Assembly: GCA_003550325.1 (NCBI GenBank)
Contig: QKWP01000617.1
Coordinates: 163,672 to 227,671 of the forward strand
Origin: Gigaspora rosea
Taxonomy: Eukaryota; Glomeromycota; Glomeromycetes; Diversisporales; Gigasporaceae
Direction of reading: 5' to 3'
DNA: 64,000 nt
The notes under the pieces are model-generated. The model ran no database searches. It had not been told where the DNA came from and saw nothing but the letters and a program-made list of their open reading frames with translations. Positions 23,151 through 36,063 of this stretch are shown in pieces. How positions within the stretch are numbered: the stretch's first letter is position 1; the number at the start of each line of letters is the position of its first letter. A program made the position numbers and the translations under genes.

Positions 23151-24984
23151 AACCAATTTGGTTCCTTCTTTTTGGATATCTTCCTGATATTGTTATAGAA
23201 TTCTTTCTAATCAATGCTACTTGTATTGTTGAAATTAAGAAATTGTTCTATTGCATACATGTCATGTATGTTCAATTTCTGCTTTAATTCTTGTAGTTCG
23301 TTATTCTTTCCAATATGTAATTTATCAAGGTTCCCTTTTCTTTTTTTTGGGTTTGGCTTTTTATTTATCTTTCTTGTTAATTGGATTTGTTTTTGTGTAT
23401 TGCCAATACCATTTATGCTATGTATATTTATTTTCTCTTGCTATAAAAGTTGGTTTAATCTTTAAAATAGATTCATTCATGTTGGCTGCCCACTATAGTT
23501 GTTGTAACTTTAGTACTGACTGCTTGAACTGTGCAGAATTTGTTCTTTTTATTAAATAATTTGCTAGGTATTGGCTTTGCACTTGTTCCAAATTCCTTAT
23601 TCTATATATATCTGAATGAAACAACATTAAATTTGGTATTTCTCTTAACAGACTGGCTTTTTTTTGACAACATTGGTATACATGCTGTTTATTTTTTCAA
23701 TTGAGCTATCTGTTAAGTAGCAGCTTTGTATCCTATATATTGTCTTGGATTTAACAAATATATTGCTTGTTTTTCTATTCTAGATGCCAGTGAAAGTTTG
23801 CTCAAGCTTCTTTAATTTTTTTGATTTTTTTTGAGCACTTATGTGTGATCTTGTACGTGTAAACCATGCTCCAAATATTTAAACACTTCTTTCTATTCTA
23901 TATTCTTAATTATATTCTATAGTATCTATTTATTCTTTGTATTGATTACCAATACTGACTTGTTAGGATTGACTTTAATATTTGTTAAATTATAAAATAA
24001 TTCCACTATTCTAATTATTTTGTTCATGTCCTTACTGAATTTTGCAATCCAAGATGTATCGTCCATGAATACTATTAATGATGGTTTCATTTTTACTTTT
24101 TTGTTTTTTACTTGGATACTACTAGTATATTCTTCCCAATCCTATCTATAATCAGGTCATAATATATGCTCTACAAAATTGAAGAAAAGGTTTCTCTTTG
24201 ATCTTCTCCATTGTCCACTCTATATGAACCTGTTGTGCCCAAATCCATCAGAACTTTGTTGTATCTATTTGTCAATATAAAAGTTATCAAATTGATAAAT
24301 TTGCTAGGTATTTTTAGTTAACTCATCATCTTTTTTAGCAGAGGTATATCACCAAGTTGTATGCCTTTGACATATTTTAGAACAATATCCAAATTTCTTT
24401 TTCTTCTATAAGTGTGTTTTTTAATATATTATTTAATTTTCTAATTGGCTTCTCTGTTGACTGAAGTAGAAAAGCCACATAATTGTATAGTGATAAGATC
24501 TCCTTTCTTAGTAAACTATTGTTAGTTAAAATTTTTGTAAACAGTTTGCATAAATGTATAATTAATGTTATGGGTTTTGTGCAATTCAGATTGTTATTGT
24601 AGTATTCTTTTTTGGAATTGCCCAGATATCACTAAACTCTATTGCTTTAGTGTGGTTTCATTTTTTATACATTCATTAAATATTTCAATCAATATTCTAA
24701 TAGTGTCCCAATCTTTCCAAAATTCTATTGTTATTGGGTTGCTTCTTGTTCATTGGTTAAAGTGTTCTCTGACCTTTCTTTTATTTCTTGGAATCTATTA
24801 TTACCTGGTCTAATCCAACTATTCTATCAAAAATTATATTGTATTTTTTTCTTTTTAAAATGCTATCTATCATTCTCATCATGTTATCTTTAAAGTTATT
24901 CTATTTTCTTTTGATATAGAATCTTGTCTTCTCTTGTTGTTCCAAATTTTTCTCCAAATTTCTTGCTTTTCATACTGTTGTCTT

Positions 24985-25285
24985 TAGGGTTCCTCAAATT
25001 CAAATCAAATCAAATATTGGATCAATTTGAATTTGATCAAATCAAATATTGGATCAATTTGAATTTGATCAAATCAAATTGACCCTGATTTGAATTTAAT
25101 TTGATTCAAATATTTGAATTTGAATTTTTAATAGTAATTTTCAAATCAAATCAAATATTTGTCAAATCAAATCAAATATGGCCATATTTGAATTTGATCA
25201 AATCAAATATAGTCAAATTTGAATTTGAATATGATCAAATATTTGATTCAAATATTTGAAGATCAAATCAAATTGAGGAACTCTA
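24985..25285. mobile_element. 301-bp hAT-like MITE in the LINE relic
   Basis: The ends are TAGGGTTCCTCAAATTCAAA and the complement of TAGAGTTCCTCAATTTGATT, flanked by gttgtctt (24977-24984) and gttgtttt (25286-25293), an 8-bp duplication with one change. The interior consists almost wholly of TTTGAATTTGATCAAATC words in both orientations. Confidence 0.75.
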
Positions 25286-26904
25286 GTTGTTTTCTACTTT
25301 TTAAACTTTTTAATTAATTATGATTTGTCCTTTACTATTGAAGACAGTTCTATTTTTATTACTTGTTGTACTGCTTTTCCTTTATATTATTTAGCTTGCC
25401 TTTTATTTTCTTTCTAATATATTCAGTATCACTATCTTGTTTAGCAGTCTTATAATTCTATTTAAATCTGTAAAGTCCTTATGTAGTTTCATTTTTTAAA
25501 AAACAAAGCATGATACTGTTCAGCATTACATATATCTTCAATATGTGCTTATCTGCTACTGTCTTAACCACATTACTTCAAACATGCTATTTCTTATCTA
25601 AAGACCATTATGCTATATTGTCTTGATTAACATACTCTTCCTCCAACCTATTTCTAATTCAACAGGTGAAGTTGTTCTAGTTTTCTTGGCTAGTTTTGTT
25701 ATACTAAAACAATTTCCTTTTTCTTTTTTTACTCTTGTTGTTCCTATTTTAAATTTCATTGGCTATTTAGTTTTTATTATAATATAGTTACTGTCTGTAA
25801 TCATTATTGGGTCTAATAGACTTGGTATTTTTAATCTAGAATCATTTCTGAATTCATTCATATATCATCTATCTGGCTATTTCTTTTTTCTCTTTTCCAA
25901 GTTAGTGCATTTATTAAATGAAATTCTAGTAGGTTCATGAGCCCTAAAGCTTCTATTGTTGCTAGCAAAGATTTTTTACAATTTTTCTGGTTTGAATTTG
26001 TATTAAAACCTATCACCACTATATACCAATTTCGCTATCTTGCTTCTACTATTCAACCTTTTATAATTTTTTCTATTTCCTCTCTCTTATCCTGATGATT
26101 TGTAGGTACATAAACTGCAATAATTCTAATTTTATTTTTTTCTAGCATGAACAGGTTAACATTTATTGTAGTACCTTCTAGTGTTCTTATATTATAGATG
26201 TACAGATAAATTCTCTTTTGAATTGCCAGTGCTAAATCTAAAGAGGCCCTTCTGCTCTTTTATTCTTATTAAAATTTGAAGTATATATTTTGTTAAAGTT
26301 ATTTGATAAAGTATGTTCATTGTTGTTTTTCAGATATTGCAACAATGTCTTATTGTTTTTTGTTACAATATTTTAGTTATTTTTGTAGCTTTAGTCTATT
26401 ATTTAAACCCGTACATTATGTTCATTTTCTTCATTATATTAGGTTGCCTGATTGTATAGTATGTTTTGTATTATCTTGGTATTTTTTGTATTACTATTAG
26501 TTTTGTTACTAGTTGTAACTAATTTTTTTTTAAGATTTTTAGACATCTTCATATTTATATAGGTCCTACTCTGGCATTATCAATTTAGATAATTGTAGAA
26601 GATATTGCAGTATGTTATTGAATTCAAATTTTCTTTTTAGTAATTCTACTATTTCTTTGATATTTTTATATTTTGTTATTGGCAGTACTATTTTCTTCTT
26701 AGGTTCTGCTGCTTTGATTATTTCTTTTATTTTATTAATATTCGAGTTGCTATAATCTTTTTTATTCTATCTTAGGAGTTGTAGCCAATTTTCTAAGATA
26801 CAAACAAAGTGATATATTAGATACAATTAGTGCACTATTTCTATTAGCTCTGTCAAATTTGTTATTGAAATTTGAAATTCGGTTTCTTTAATCTATCTAG
26901 GATA

Positions 26905-27140
26905 GTGATGCCACCGAAATTGATTTTTGAAAAAGGCCTATTTCGTCTTTATTAGAAAAATTTGAATTTTTTATAAGGAAGAGCAAATAAAATTTATATA
27001 GACATGTTCCTTATAATTTCGTCTATTCAAAAAAAGTATCAAATAATTTCATCTTTTAAGTAAAATAGATTAAAAACAATTTGACTTCAAATTTTAATTT
27101 CAGGTTTTAGAACCCGAAATAATTTCATCCTCATGTATAG
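26905..27140 (+). mobile_element. 236-bp dispersed repeat, copy 1
   Basis: From GTGATGCCACCGAAATTG to TCCTCATGTATA. The reverse complement of this sequence, clearly alignable along its length, lies at 33540-33775. No clean target duplication flanks this copy. Confidence 0.7.
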
Positions 27141-27749
27141 TCCAGGATTCCAAGAAAGGTTTGGTTTGTCTAAATAGTTCACTTTTATATAATTTAATAG
27201 CATTACTCTAGGCATCATATATTCATTTTTGATTTCTCTAATAAATCTTGTTACTTCTTTTTTGTTTTTAATTGGGAAGAAATAAGTGCCTCTTGTTTTA
27301 ACTCTCATTAGTGATTTAAGTAACTTGGGTTTGTTTTTGAAAAAATTATTAAGTAATTTTTTGAATATGTAATGTTTTCTTAATAAGTAAATGTGCCTTT
27401 TGAAGTCATCAGCATCTTTGGATAAAAAGGAAAAGGCATAAACCACCTTTTTTCAATATTTGTAGTATGCAAGATAATGAAAATTTTTCTTTTGGTAAGT
27501 TAAAATATGTTTTTGACAACCTTTTGAACATGTATTTTGTCTTTAATTTTTGAATATAATTGCCCAAGTATCTCAGCTCCATGTGTTCTGTTATAGAAAA
27601 ATTCTCTTTCTATTAATCTTCTAGTTCTGCAATATCATCTAGAAGTAATATTTTACTTATTTGAATAAATAATACAAACCATAAAAGAATATCTAATTTT
27701 GTAAATAAACTAAGTATATGAGATAAAATTTAGAGTTAGGGCCTTAATA

Positions 27750-27926
27750 GGACCCCGAAATATACATAAATAGGTCAGGTTAATTATAGGGTTACTAAAA
27801 AAGGAAAGATCTGTATAAAAACTTCAAAAATAAGCAAAGAAATTACTATAAATAGAAAAGATTGCATAAAAAACTCAAAAATAAGCAAACTCATACATGA
27901 CCTATCTATGTATATTTCGGGGTCTT
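27750..27926. mobile_element. 177-bp Mutator-like MITE with 9-bp target duplication
   Basis: The ends are GGACCCCGAAATATACATAA and the complement of AAGACCCCGAAATATACATA. An exact 9-bp duplication gccttaata flanks it (27741-27749, 27927-27935). Nine-bp duplications are typical of Mutator-like elements. An older relative lies at 31876-32048. Confidence 0.85.
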
Positions 27927-28269
27927 GCCTTAATATTAAAGACTATAGGATTAGAATGTTTTTTAATATAAGTAAAATTCATTTTTATTATTTTTAATTA
28001 GTACACCAAGATCGATTGAAAAATTAGTTTTTGTATATTTTTACTTTTTTCTTCTTTTATGCATGTTCAAATTCTTTGTCAGACTGATCTGAAATAGTCA
28101 AAATTTGCACTTTCTGATTGGCTATTTTCTCTCTAGAAGCTTGTATTACCTGCAAAAATAAGTAAATACTAGAAGTGGGTTAACTTGTTTGCTAAATATG
28201 TTTTCAGTAGTTTAGTAATATAAAAACTGTCTTAGTGCTCTAACAATTTGCCTGTTTCTTGTCTTCTGA

Positions 28270-29149
28270 GGATTCGTATTATTTCACCAACAATCACTTT
28301 ACAGACATAACACTACACCGACAACCATTTTACCGACAAGCTTTTTTTACTGACAAATAACTCGCTGACACTCGATTTGCCAACAAGCATGTTTTCACCA
28401 ACACGTTGATTTTACCGACACATACTTCACCGACAGTTAATTTTACCGACAAAATCAACTTACCGACAAGCTCATTTTACCGAAAATAGAATTTACCGAC
28501 AAGATTATTCTACTGACAATACAATTTACTGACAAATAATTTGCCGACAAACAATTCGCCAGATGCCTTAAGTATCACAGTTGATGCTGATGTTATAGGG
28601 TCTCGATTTGAAACTATAAGGCCTGCTATAATCTACATATACTCTGTAAATATGAAATCTATACCCAAACCCTACCCTAACCCTATAAGACAAAGACGAA
28701 AAAAAACATCCAAAGAAAATTTTAAAATTTTATATCAAAATAGGTCATAACTTCAGCATCAGTCATGACAATAATCATTATTATCGTCATTAATAAAAGT
28801 GCAATTTTTATTGTCATTATTAATAAATTGCATAATGCGTAATTATTCTTAGTAGTTTATTACATTGCCGTGGTCTAATCATATTGTCGACGAATTGTAT
28901 TGTCTGTAGAATAAGCTTGTCGGTATATTCTATTTTCAGTAAAATGAGCTTGTCGGTAAGTTGATTTTGTCGGTAAATGTAACTGTCGGTGAAGTGTGTA
29001 TCGGTAAAATCAGCTTGTCGGTGAAAAGGAACTTATAGGTAAATCAAGTGTTGGCGAATTTTGTGTTGGTAAAAAAAGCTTGTCGGTAAAATGATTGTCA
29101 GTGTAGGTTGATGTCTGTGAAGTGATTGTCAGCAATTTGATTGCCACCC
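28270..29149. mobile_element. 880-bp foldback element with repeated TTTACCGACAAG words
   Basis: Two arms of about 280 bp (28270-28560 and 28880-29149) are made of many short TTTACCGACAA/TTGTCGGTAAA repeats in opposite orientations around a roughly 320-bp spacer. An exact 9-bp duplication gtcttctga lies at 28261-28269 and 29150-29158. Spacer sequence (ATTATCGTCATTAATAAAAG, GTGCAATTTTTATTG) is shared with the larger repeats at 38.7-40.1 and 44.7-46.1 kb. A Mutator-like foldback is the best fit. Confidence 0.8.
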
Positions 29150-30769
29150 GTCTTCTGACTATGGGTAACTCAAATAGTAGCAGTTTCTTAAATATCTTCA
29201 GTATCAATTCTGGCTTGTCTAGTGCTGGTTTGCAAGTACTCCTCTAATCTCAGATCTCAATTTTCAAAGAATACTCTTATTTCTATTTTTGCGAAGCCTC
29301 CTAAGTAAAACAACTACTGTATAATTTCATGTGCATTTAATTCATTCATATTTAGGTTCTTTAAGAAATCTATTGCTAACTTTCTTATTAAATTTATAAA
29401 GATTTGATCATAGTTTGTTTTACTTGTCATTAATATATTATGTAATCTTTTATATCTCTTTATTGCTTTATTTAACATTGTTGTGAACTCTTGTTAGTAC
29501 TATAGTTGTGATAGAATATGCTGGTAAAGGATCTAAAAAAAACTCTATTTTTAAATTCTAATTTCATCCTAATAGCTTCTTGTAGTGAATAGTTGGTTAT
29601 TGTAGACTCTAGCTTGTGTTATACTAGCTTTTTTAGTGAATCGATCTCTTGAAATGCTTTTACTATCTTGTTATAACTCTATTTATTTTTGTTGAATTCC
29701 TTCTTTACTTCATTTGCTTTTAGTTTTCTTAGCTTTTCTTTTACTATGTTTTCCTAGCCATAGTCTTCTTGTTGCTTGTATATACTTCTTTTCTTTTGGT
29801 ACCCATTAACACTTCACTATAGCTTCTTTAGTGCATTTTGTTTTTAACTTCATCATTTATTGTCATATTGGATTCAATTTTCATTTTGTTGCCACTAGCT
29901 AACAAGGCTCTATATTGCATGTCTAATCATCTTCTATATCAAAAAATACATCTTTGTCTAACACATAACTTGTTCTAATTGGTTTTTGTTCATTTTTTGT
30001 TTTATTTGTATCTGTTCTTCTGGAATGTTCTTTTTATCTTGTATGACCTTTCTCATGACCTCAACTCCTTGCAAAATAGCATGTAAAATTTATTTTGTTT
30101 TGATTCTATATATAGATTATTGGGCAAAAATTGCAAAACCTCTAGGTTAGTAGTTTGTATAACTTGTTGATCTGTTGTGATGATCTCTGATTGTAATATC
30201 ATGTTGCTTTTTGTTAGGATCTTTACTGTTTTTTGAATTTTTAATTATTATTTTTAATATTTTGCTTTTCCTTGTCTATTGGGATATTAACCATTATATT
30301 GTAAACAGTCTTCATTTTTTTTTTGAGGAATTTCTTGTTGAATGTCAATCTCCATCTGTTTAGCTATTTGTAAACTTTCTTATTTTCATTCATAGAACAG
30401 TTTTCAGTTCTTTTTTGTACTACTAACATAGTTGGCAACAAGATTGTGAAAAAAGATAAAGTGCTAAATACTACTTTTCTTCTTCTTTTAATCTCAACTC
30501 TAGTTAACTGTAATTGTTTTGGAGTTATGCACTATTTAATTAATAGTTTTATAAGCTAATGACTATTTGTATAAGATTTGTATAATATAAATATCAAATT
30601 TTTTATTGAATGTTAAATAAAAAAAAATATGATTTTATAAACAAAATTAAAATCTATTATTTTAAATTTTAAAACCTTATTGTTATGTTTTTTTATCATA
30701 TTTTTTTGTTCTTCTGCTAAATTCATAAATAGCATTTGATATTTGTCTAATTTTTTTAAACAGATTATA

Positions 30770-31083
30770 CTGTATGTGTCCAAATTAAGCTACCTTTTTT
30801 GCCAAAAAATTACACGAAAAATCATAAAATAGCTTATTTTTGAAATATAGCATTTTTTGAAAAAATTAAAAAACGTACTAATAAAAAGTTATCTAAATGG
30901 CACCAAATATTTATTGTAGGTGTATTTTGATGCGCTGAACAACTTTTCTTAATCTACTTTTTAAAGTTTACTTAGTAGAAAAAAAGATTTATATGTAGCA
31001 ACTGCTAACGAATTTTTTAAGATTTTTAAAAAAAATCAGGGGTAGCTTATTTTAGGTAGTAGTTTATTTTCAGACATATACGG
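30770..31083. mobile_element. 314-bp TA-flanked MITE
   Basis: The ends CTGTATGTGTCCAAATTAAG and the complement CCGTATATGTCTGAAAATAA are inverted, with TA on both sides (30768-30769, 31084-31085). No ORF is present. Tc1/mariner-like by the duplication. Confidence 0.65.
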
Positions 31084-31458
31084 TACTTGTTGATGTTCTT
31101 TGATTATTTTGTGCTACCAATCTCTGCATGCTTTTATAAGTGTTTTATAATTTACAGTACTTATATATTTGTTTATTTATTTGTTTGTTATGTTGTTTAT
31201 TTGTTATGTTTTGATATTTATATATCACCTATAATCTGTAGTTGTATCTAAAGGAATTTTCTTTTTTTTACAAAAAAAAATTTTGAAGCTCCAATATTTT
31301 AAATTTTCTAAAAAAAAAGTTGGTTTCTAATTTCTGCTACTAAGTAACTGCTATTTATTTTTCTGCTCTAAAGTTTTTTCTTATAGGTTATCAATAGACT
31401 ATCTATATAGATTTTGTGCTCTTTTTGTTTTTTCTTTTCCAGAAAAATTGGTTGTAAC

Positions 31459-31692
31459 CAGTGTCTGAAATTGGGTTGCGGAGTCTGCGGATCGCAACAA
31501 ATTTTAAATTTCTGCAACTAAAATCTGAAGTGCATATGCAAATTCCGCACATAAATCTGAAAATTTTACTTATAAATTTTAATTAAATGCTTATACGTGC
31601 AACTAAATTTTTATAAATTCTTATAATCTGCAACTATTTTTTTTATTTAGTTGCAGCCCGCAACTAATTTAAAAATTGAATTTCAGCCACTG
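31459..31692. mobile_element. 234-bp hAT MITE
   Basis: The ends CAGTGTCTGAAATT and the complement of CAGTGGCTGAAATT are flanked by an exact 8-bp duplication gttgtaac (31451-31458, 31693-31700). TTGCAACTA/TAGTTGCAG words recur inside. Confidence 0.9.
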
Positions 31693-31875
31693 GTTGTAAC
31701 AAGAGTTGTTTTGTCTAAGCTATGATTATTAGAATTCTTTAATTTCTATTATATATAATAAAAATATATAAGCATCTGAAAATTAATCATATATAAAGCA
31801 GAACTCAGTTGTATCTCAATCTTGAAAATAAGGGTAGAAGTGTTAGCTTCAGTAGTTATTTTTTTATAATCCTTC

Positions 31876-32048
31876 TAACTCTGGATTCTAAAATATACAT
31901 AAATAGGTCAGGTTAATTATAAAATTGCCAAAAATAAAAAGATCTGTAAAAACCTCTCAAAAATAAGCAAAAAAATTACTATAGTATAAATAGAAAAATT
32001 TGTATAAATACACTAATATCTAATCTATCTATATATATTTTGGGTCTT
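31876..32048. mobile_element. Older copy of the 177-bp Mutator-like MITE
   Basis: Shares AAATATACATAAATAGGTCA, GGTTAATTATA and AAAAATAAGCAAA with the copy at 27750-27926 and ends CTATATATATTTTGGGTCTT. The ends are eroded and no duplication remains. Confidence 0.7.
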
Positions 32049-32052
32049 TATA

Positions 32053-32645
32053 GACCAGTGCAAAAAGATCTGTACCTCAAATAGCTCTGATTAAAATATT
32101 TTTTGTACAAATTAATTTTTAATTTTTTTTAATTTAATATATTTAATAGGTTACCAGATTAATAAAAATAAAATTATTTTGATTATTTTATTGATAAAAT
32201 AAAAAAATTCATTAATAGTAGCTTTTTTTAAAAATATTTACTATATAATTTACTATAGTAATTTATATATACATGTATATAGTAAAAAAATCAAATTGCC
32301 TCACTTTAAAGCTTGTTTTTTCACAACCAGTAATTCAATTTTGCTCAAATTTGACCATATCTTTATCCTATGTATTAATGTACTTGCATAGTACAGCACA
32401 TAGAACTGCATATTGGTTGCAAAATTATTTAGAAATTTTTTTTTAAAAAAATTTTGTTGTTTTTCAAATACAGTAAATTGTACATGCTTAATTATTAAAA
32501 TATTAAACCAATAAAAATAATAAAATAAGTTAGAATAATCTATTTTATTTGATACTAAAAAATTTTAATAATTAATCAAGAAAAAAAATTTTTTTAGTAT
32601 CAAAATTATAAAATTTTTTGAGATACATATCTTTTTGCACTGGTC
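32053..32645. mobile_element. 593-bp TA-flanked TIR element
   Basis: GACCAGTGCAAAAAGATCTG (32053) is inverted at the right end (GACCAGTGCAAAAAGATATG complement, ending 32645), with TA on both sides. It abuts the MITE ending at 32048. The interior is AT-rich and non-coding. Confidence 0.75.
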
Positions 32646-33539
32646 TATTTCTATTTAATAATATTATTGTTCTAAGAAAAATTATTAAACTTTTTGTTTT
32701 TATAACTAATAATAAATCAAATTTGATATTAATAGATTAGAACAAGAAAAGACTAAATTAATTAGAACCTTTTTATAACCTTTAAATTAATTAAATAATA
32801 ATTGCCTCATTTATTAATCAATAGTGATTTCTATAATATTAATTTCATAGCTCCAACTTTGTAACATTATTAAGGATTTTAACAATTAAAATTGAACATT
32901 GTAACCTTGCTGCACTAGTATATAAAAAAGAGACAGTTTATTAGTATTGAAGCAGAAATTTGTTATTAAAAGCTCTCAATAAAATAAGCAAAATACTATA
33001 TTTAATACCAACTCTTGTTATATTGTAGCAAGCTCTACAAATTTTAAAACTTGGACCAAATAGTCCATGCCTCTTTTAGCTTATCAGTTCAAGCTTTTAA
33101 ATATTGATATTGTTAGTAGTTTTAGCTATTACTTTTGTAGTTATCTTCTATGGTATATATATTATAGTATATTCTAACATGCAAAATAGGCAAAATAAGT
33201 TATAGCTTGTATATATTTATACTCTTTTGTTTTTATTTTAGGAATTATACAATATACAAAACTTATATAAGGAGCTTTCAAAATTTTGGGTTGGAATATA
33301 TTAGAATGCATCAGAATCATAGTTGGCTAAATTAGAATTGTTCAATTTTGTTCAAGATTATGAAAATTTTTACTAATAAATTATATCTATTGATTAAATG
33401 ATAATGTCCAGCTGATAATTTTGCTATAGAACCTACTAACAACTAGAGTTAAATGCTAATCTAGTCCAATACATCCAATCTAGAAATTTTGGGATAGCCC
33501 TTAAAAATCAATATACAGTTATATATTAGTAAGCAAGAC

Positions 33540-33775
33540 TATACATGAGAACGAAAGCATTTCAGGTCTAAAACCCGAAATTAAAATTTGAAGACGAAAT
33601 TGTTTTTGACCTATTTTACTTGAAAGATGAAATTATTTGATACTTTTTTTGAATAGACAAAATTATAAAAAACATATCTATATAAATTTTATTTGCTCTT
33701 CCTTATAAAAAATTTTAATTTTCTCTAATGAAGACGAAATAGGTCTTTTTCAAAAATCAATTTCGGTGGCATTAC
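33540..33775 (-). mobile_element. 236-bp dispersed repeat, copy 2, with 10-bp flanking duplication
   Basis: Inverted relative to 26905-27140. It is flanked by an exact taagcaagac at 33530-33539 and 33776-33785. The ends are not clearly inverted, so the family is unassigned. A 9-10-bp duplication would suit a Mutator-like or a retroposed sequence. Confidence 0.75.
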
Positions 33776-33785
33776 TAAGCAAGAC

Positions 33786-35623
33786 AAGTAAAAAACTAGA
33801 AATAAATATACAAAAAACTGCTTGAATAAATAACTAATCTTTATGTATAAAATAAGGTACTATACTATATGTATGTATGTACTATCTAGCATGAAAACCA
33901 GTTTAATACTATAATTATATATAAGAACTGCCAATTAGAATAGTGTATTTGTGCACTTTTCTTATAACCATATTAGAATAACTATGCATTAAAACCAAAA
34001 ATTAAAATTTTCTAAAATAGAATATTTTATTGGATTGTAAAAATTATATTTTGGTGCACTGTGCACTATGTTGCACCTTTCAGATTACTGGTATATAAAC
34101 AATTAGTAATAATTGATAATCACTATTTTTATTTTTTTTATTTTATTTTTTTTATTACTAAATATGTTTAGCCAACATTTCTTTCAAACTATAGTTATAG
34201 TTTTGCTATTGTGATTTCATAGTTTCTTTAGCTATCTTTGTATTGTTTATGTTTTTATTCTTGCTAACTTTATGGGATTTTGATGTTTTGTCATAGGCAT
34301 GGACTTATAGTTAGTGCAATTTCATAGTAATTACTTTTAGTACAGATTTTTGTTAGAACTTGTTGTTAGTAGAGAGGCAGTAGGATGGTAAGTTTATTAA
34401 TTTAGCATTTTGGCTTCATTGTTATTGTATTTTTGTAGTTTTTTATTACTAACTTTTTTTAAATAGTAAATAATGTGTTTGGTTGTTGCTGATGTTGCTG
34501 GCCATAAGTAATAATTACAGATATTATGGATTACAACCTGGGTTGCAACCTTAATTACAACTAATGCCCAAAGTTGTAATGTGCCATATTGCTGTAAAAT
34601 GCTGTAATAGTTGTAAGTGCTGTAATAGTTGTAAGTGCTGTAATGGGTTGTAAGTACTATAATAGAGTATAAAAAGTTTTATCTTACTCTATATTCTAAA
34701 TTATATATCATTGTTATTCTTTGCTTTACTATTATATTCAATTATTATAAAACGCACTTATAGTGTTTTACTACTATAGGTAAATTAGATTTACAAATCC
34801 ATGTAACAAAAACAAATAAATTTTTACAAAACAAAAAATAAATTTAAATTACTTTAGGGTTAGGGTAAGGCCTAGAATTTTATTGGAACATTAGTATATA
34901 CAAAATTTAGCAAAGAATTTTTTTTATTAGAGCCCAAAGGTGGTTTCATAAGCAAAATTTTGTGATATGGATATTATTTTAAAAAAATAAACAAAAAAAA
35001 TGAAATTTTTTGTTACACCTAATCTAAATTTTGATTGGCTATTCTAATAGTTTTGTATAACATAGTGTAAAACACTATAGGTGCATTTTAGTAAGATCCA
35101 TTATATTTATATAAAATATTCATATTATAAATATTGTTAAAAAATAAGTATGTGTATATGCTTATTATTATTAAAACTGATATCAATTTTTTATAGCAAT
35201 GTATCATACAAACATATGTGCATATAAGCTATAAACAAGACAAGTTTTTTTTTTAAAAAAAATATTGAAGGTACAAGCCAAGTTTTTTAAAGGCCTTACT
35301 TACTAAAATTACTTATATTTTATCAAACTTTATGTGCTATAATAATATATTTTATCAGAAACGAAGTGATGTTGATATATAATTTTATAGCTACTATGAT
35401 ATTAACCTCAAAACCTTACAATAAACAATAAATTAAATGTGAAAACTAAACAGATATTGTATCAAGTATAATTGTATAGAAGCATTTACTTGTATCCTTT
35501 ATCATATTGAGATTTCTTCTCTATGAGCAAAAGACTAATTTTCTTTACTTCCTTTTACCTTTATATTACATTAATTATATCATTTATGTCATTCATCCAC
35601 TTTAACTACCTTTATATGTACTA
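33786..35623. other. AT-rich interval without genes
   Basis: Contains a GTAATAGTTGTAAGTGCT repeat cluster at 34590-34680. Its complement family, ATTACAACTATTACA, recurs at 36545-36640, suggesting the subterminal zones of a roughly 2.2-kb element. A GGGTTAGGGTAAGG stretch lies at 34857-34870. No ORF of note. Confidence 0.4.
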
Positions 35624-36063
35624 CAGTACCAGACAGCGAAAACTATCTATTTTTTTTAGCATTGTTTAAAGTCTAATAACTTCACAATAAGTAATTATTT
35701 TAAAAATTCCTCTTACAAATTTTTTATTTGTAACCTAAACTACAAATCTGTAAGACAGATTTTTGATATCTTGCTTTTTAAAGAAGTTATAAGAGTTTGA
35801 AGTTTAGCAACTTTAATAGTAAAGCAGAAATTTGGCGCAGGACAATTGACCAATCAGATTGATACAATTATGTGCTCATGATTTGATTAGTTAATATTTA
35901 TTATTAAAAATCCAAAATTTGACACCTATTATATAAAAAAATTATTTTTATATTTTTAACCAATCATAATTTTGTTATACAAAAATTAGCCAATCAGAAT
36001 TGTTATAAAATTCTCAAATTTGGCGCTATAAAAAAAATGGATAGTTTTTGCTGTCTGGTACTG
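35624..36063. mobile_element. 440-bp TA-flanked TIR element
   Basis: CAGTACCAGACAGCGAAAAC at the left and the complement of CAGTACCAGACAGCAAAAAC at the right, extending through ACTATC(T/C)ATTTTTTTT. TA lies at 35622-35623 and 36064-36065. No ORF. Confidence 0.85.

Larger units (their letters stand above)
21301..26300 (-). pseudogene. Degenerate LINE ORF2 (endonuclease-like, reverse transcriptase, RNase H)
   Basis: Read on the minus strand. An exonuclease-endonuclease-phosphatase-like start reads IRIIAVYVPTNHQDKREE (about 26140-26085) and then VVIGFNTN (about 26015), where the usual GDFN has lost Asp. The reverse transcriptase region has VDNGEDQRE and IYYDLIIDRI (about 24225-24140) and the catalytic box LIVFMDDTSWIA (about 24084-24045, MDD near 24058-24066). 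RNase H-like and C-terminal sequence lies at 22250-21439 (open frames of 162 and 104 codons). A T run at 21302-21315 is the expected poly-A tail on the minus strand. It abuts the 3' flank of the kinase pseudogene, so the LINE appears to have inserted there. Many stops, and a 59-bp internal tandem duplication (23033-23150). Confidence 0.8.
26301..30530 (-). other. Probable 5' part of the LINE with ORF1-like remnants
   Basis: Between the endonuclease-like segment and about 30530 the minus strand keeps a coding-like texture. Examples are a 119-codon open frame at 27446-27087 and frame-shifted stretches such as KMKIESNMTINDEV (about 29875) and MVNIPIDKEK (about 30290). No domain is recognised. 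The T-rich plus strand continues uniformly from the reverse-transcriptase region, so a single old element is the simplest reading, but two elements cannot be excluded. Three insertions are listed separately (26905-27140, 27750-27926, 28270-29149). Confidence 0.4.

Noticed and set aside
22892-23559. Several plus-strand open frames rich in Phe, Leu and Cys
   Set aside because: Complement of the AT-rich LINE coding strand; no plus-strand domain is visible.
28290-28560. Short regularly spaced repeats as a CRISPR array
   Set aside because: Repeats are about 12 bp with irregular spacing, are mirrored in a second arm, and are flanked by a target duplication: a foldback transposon in eukaryotic DNA.
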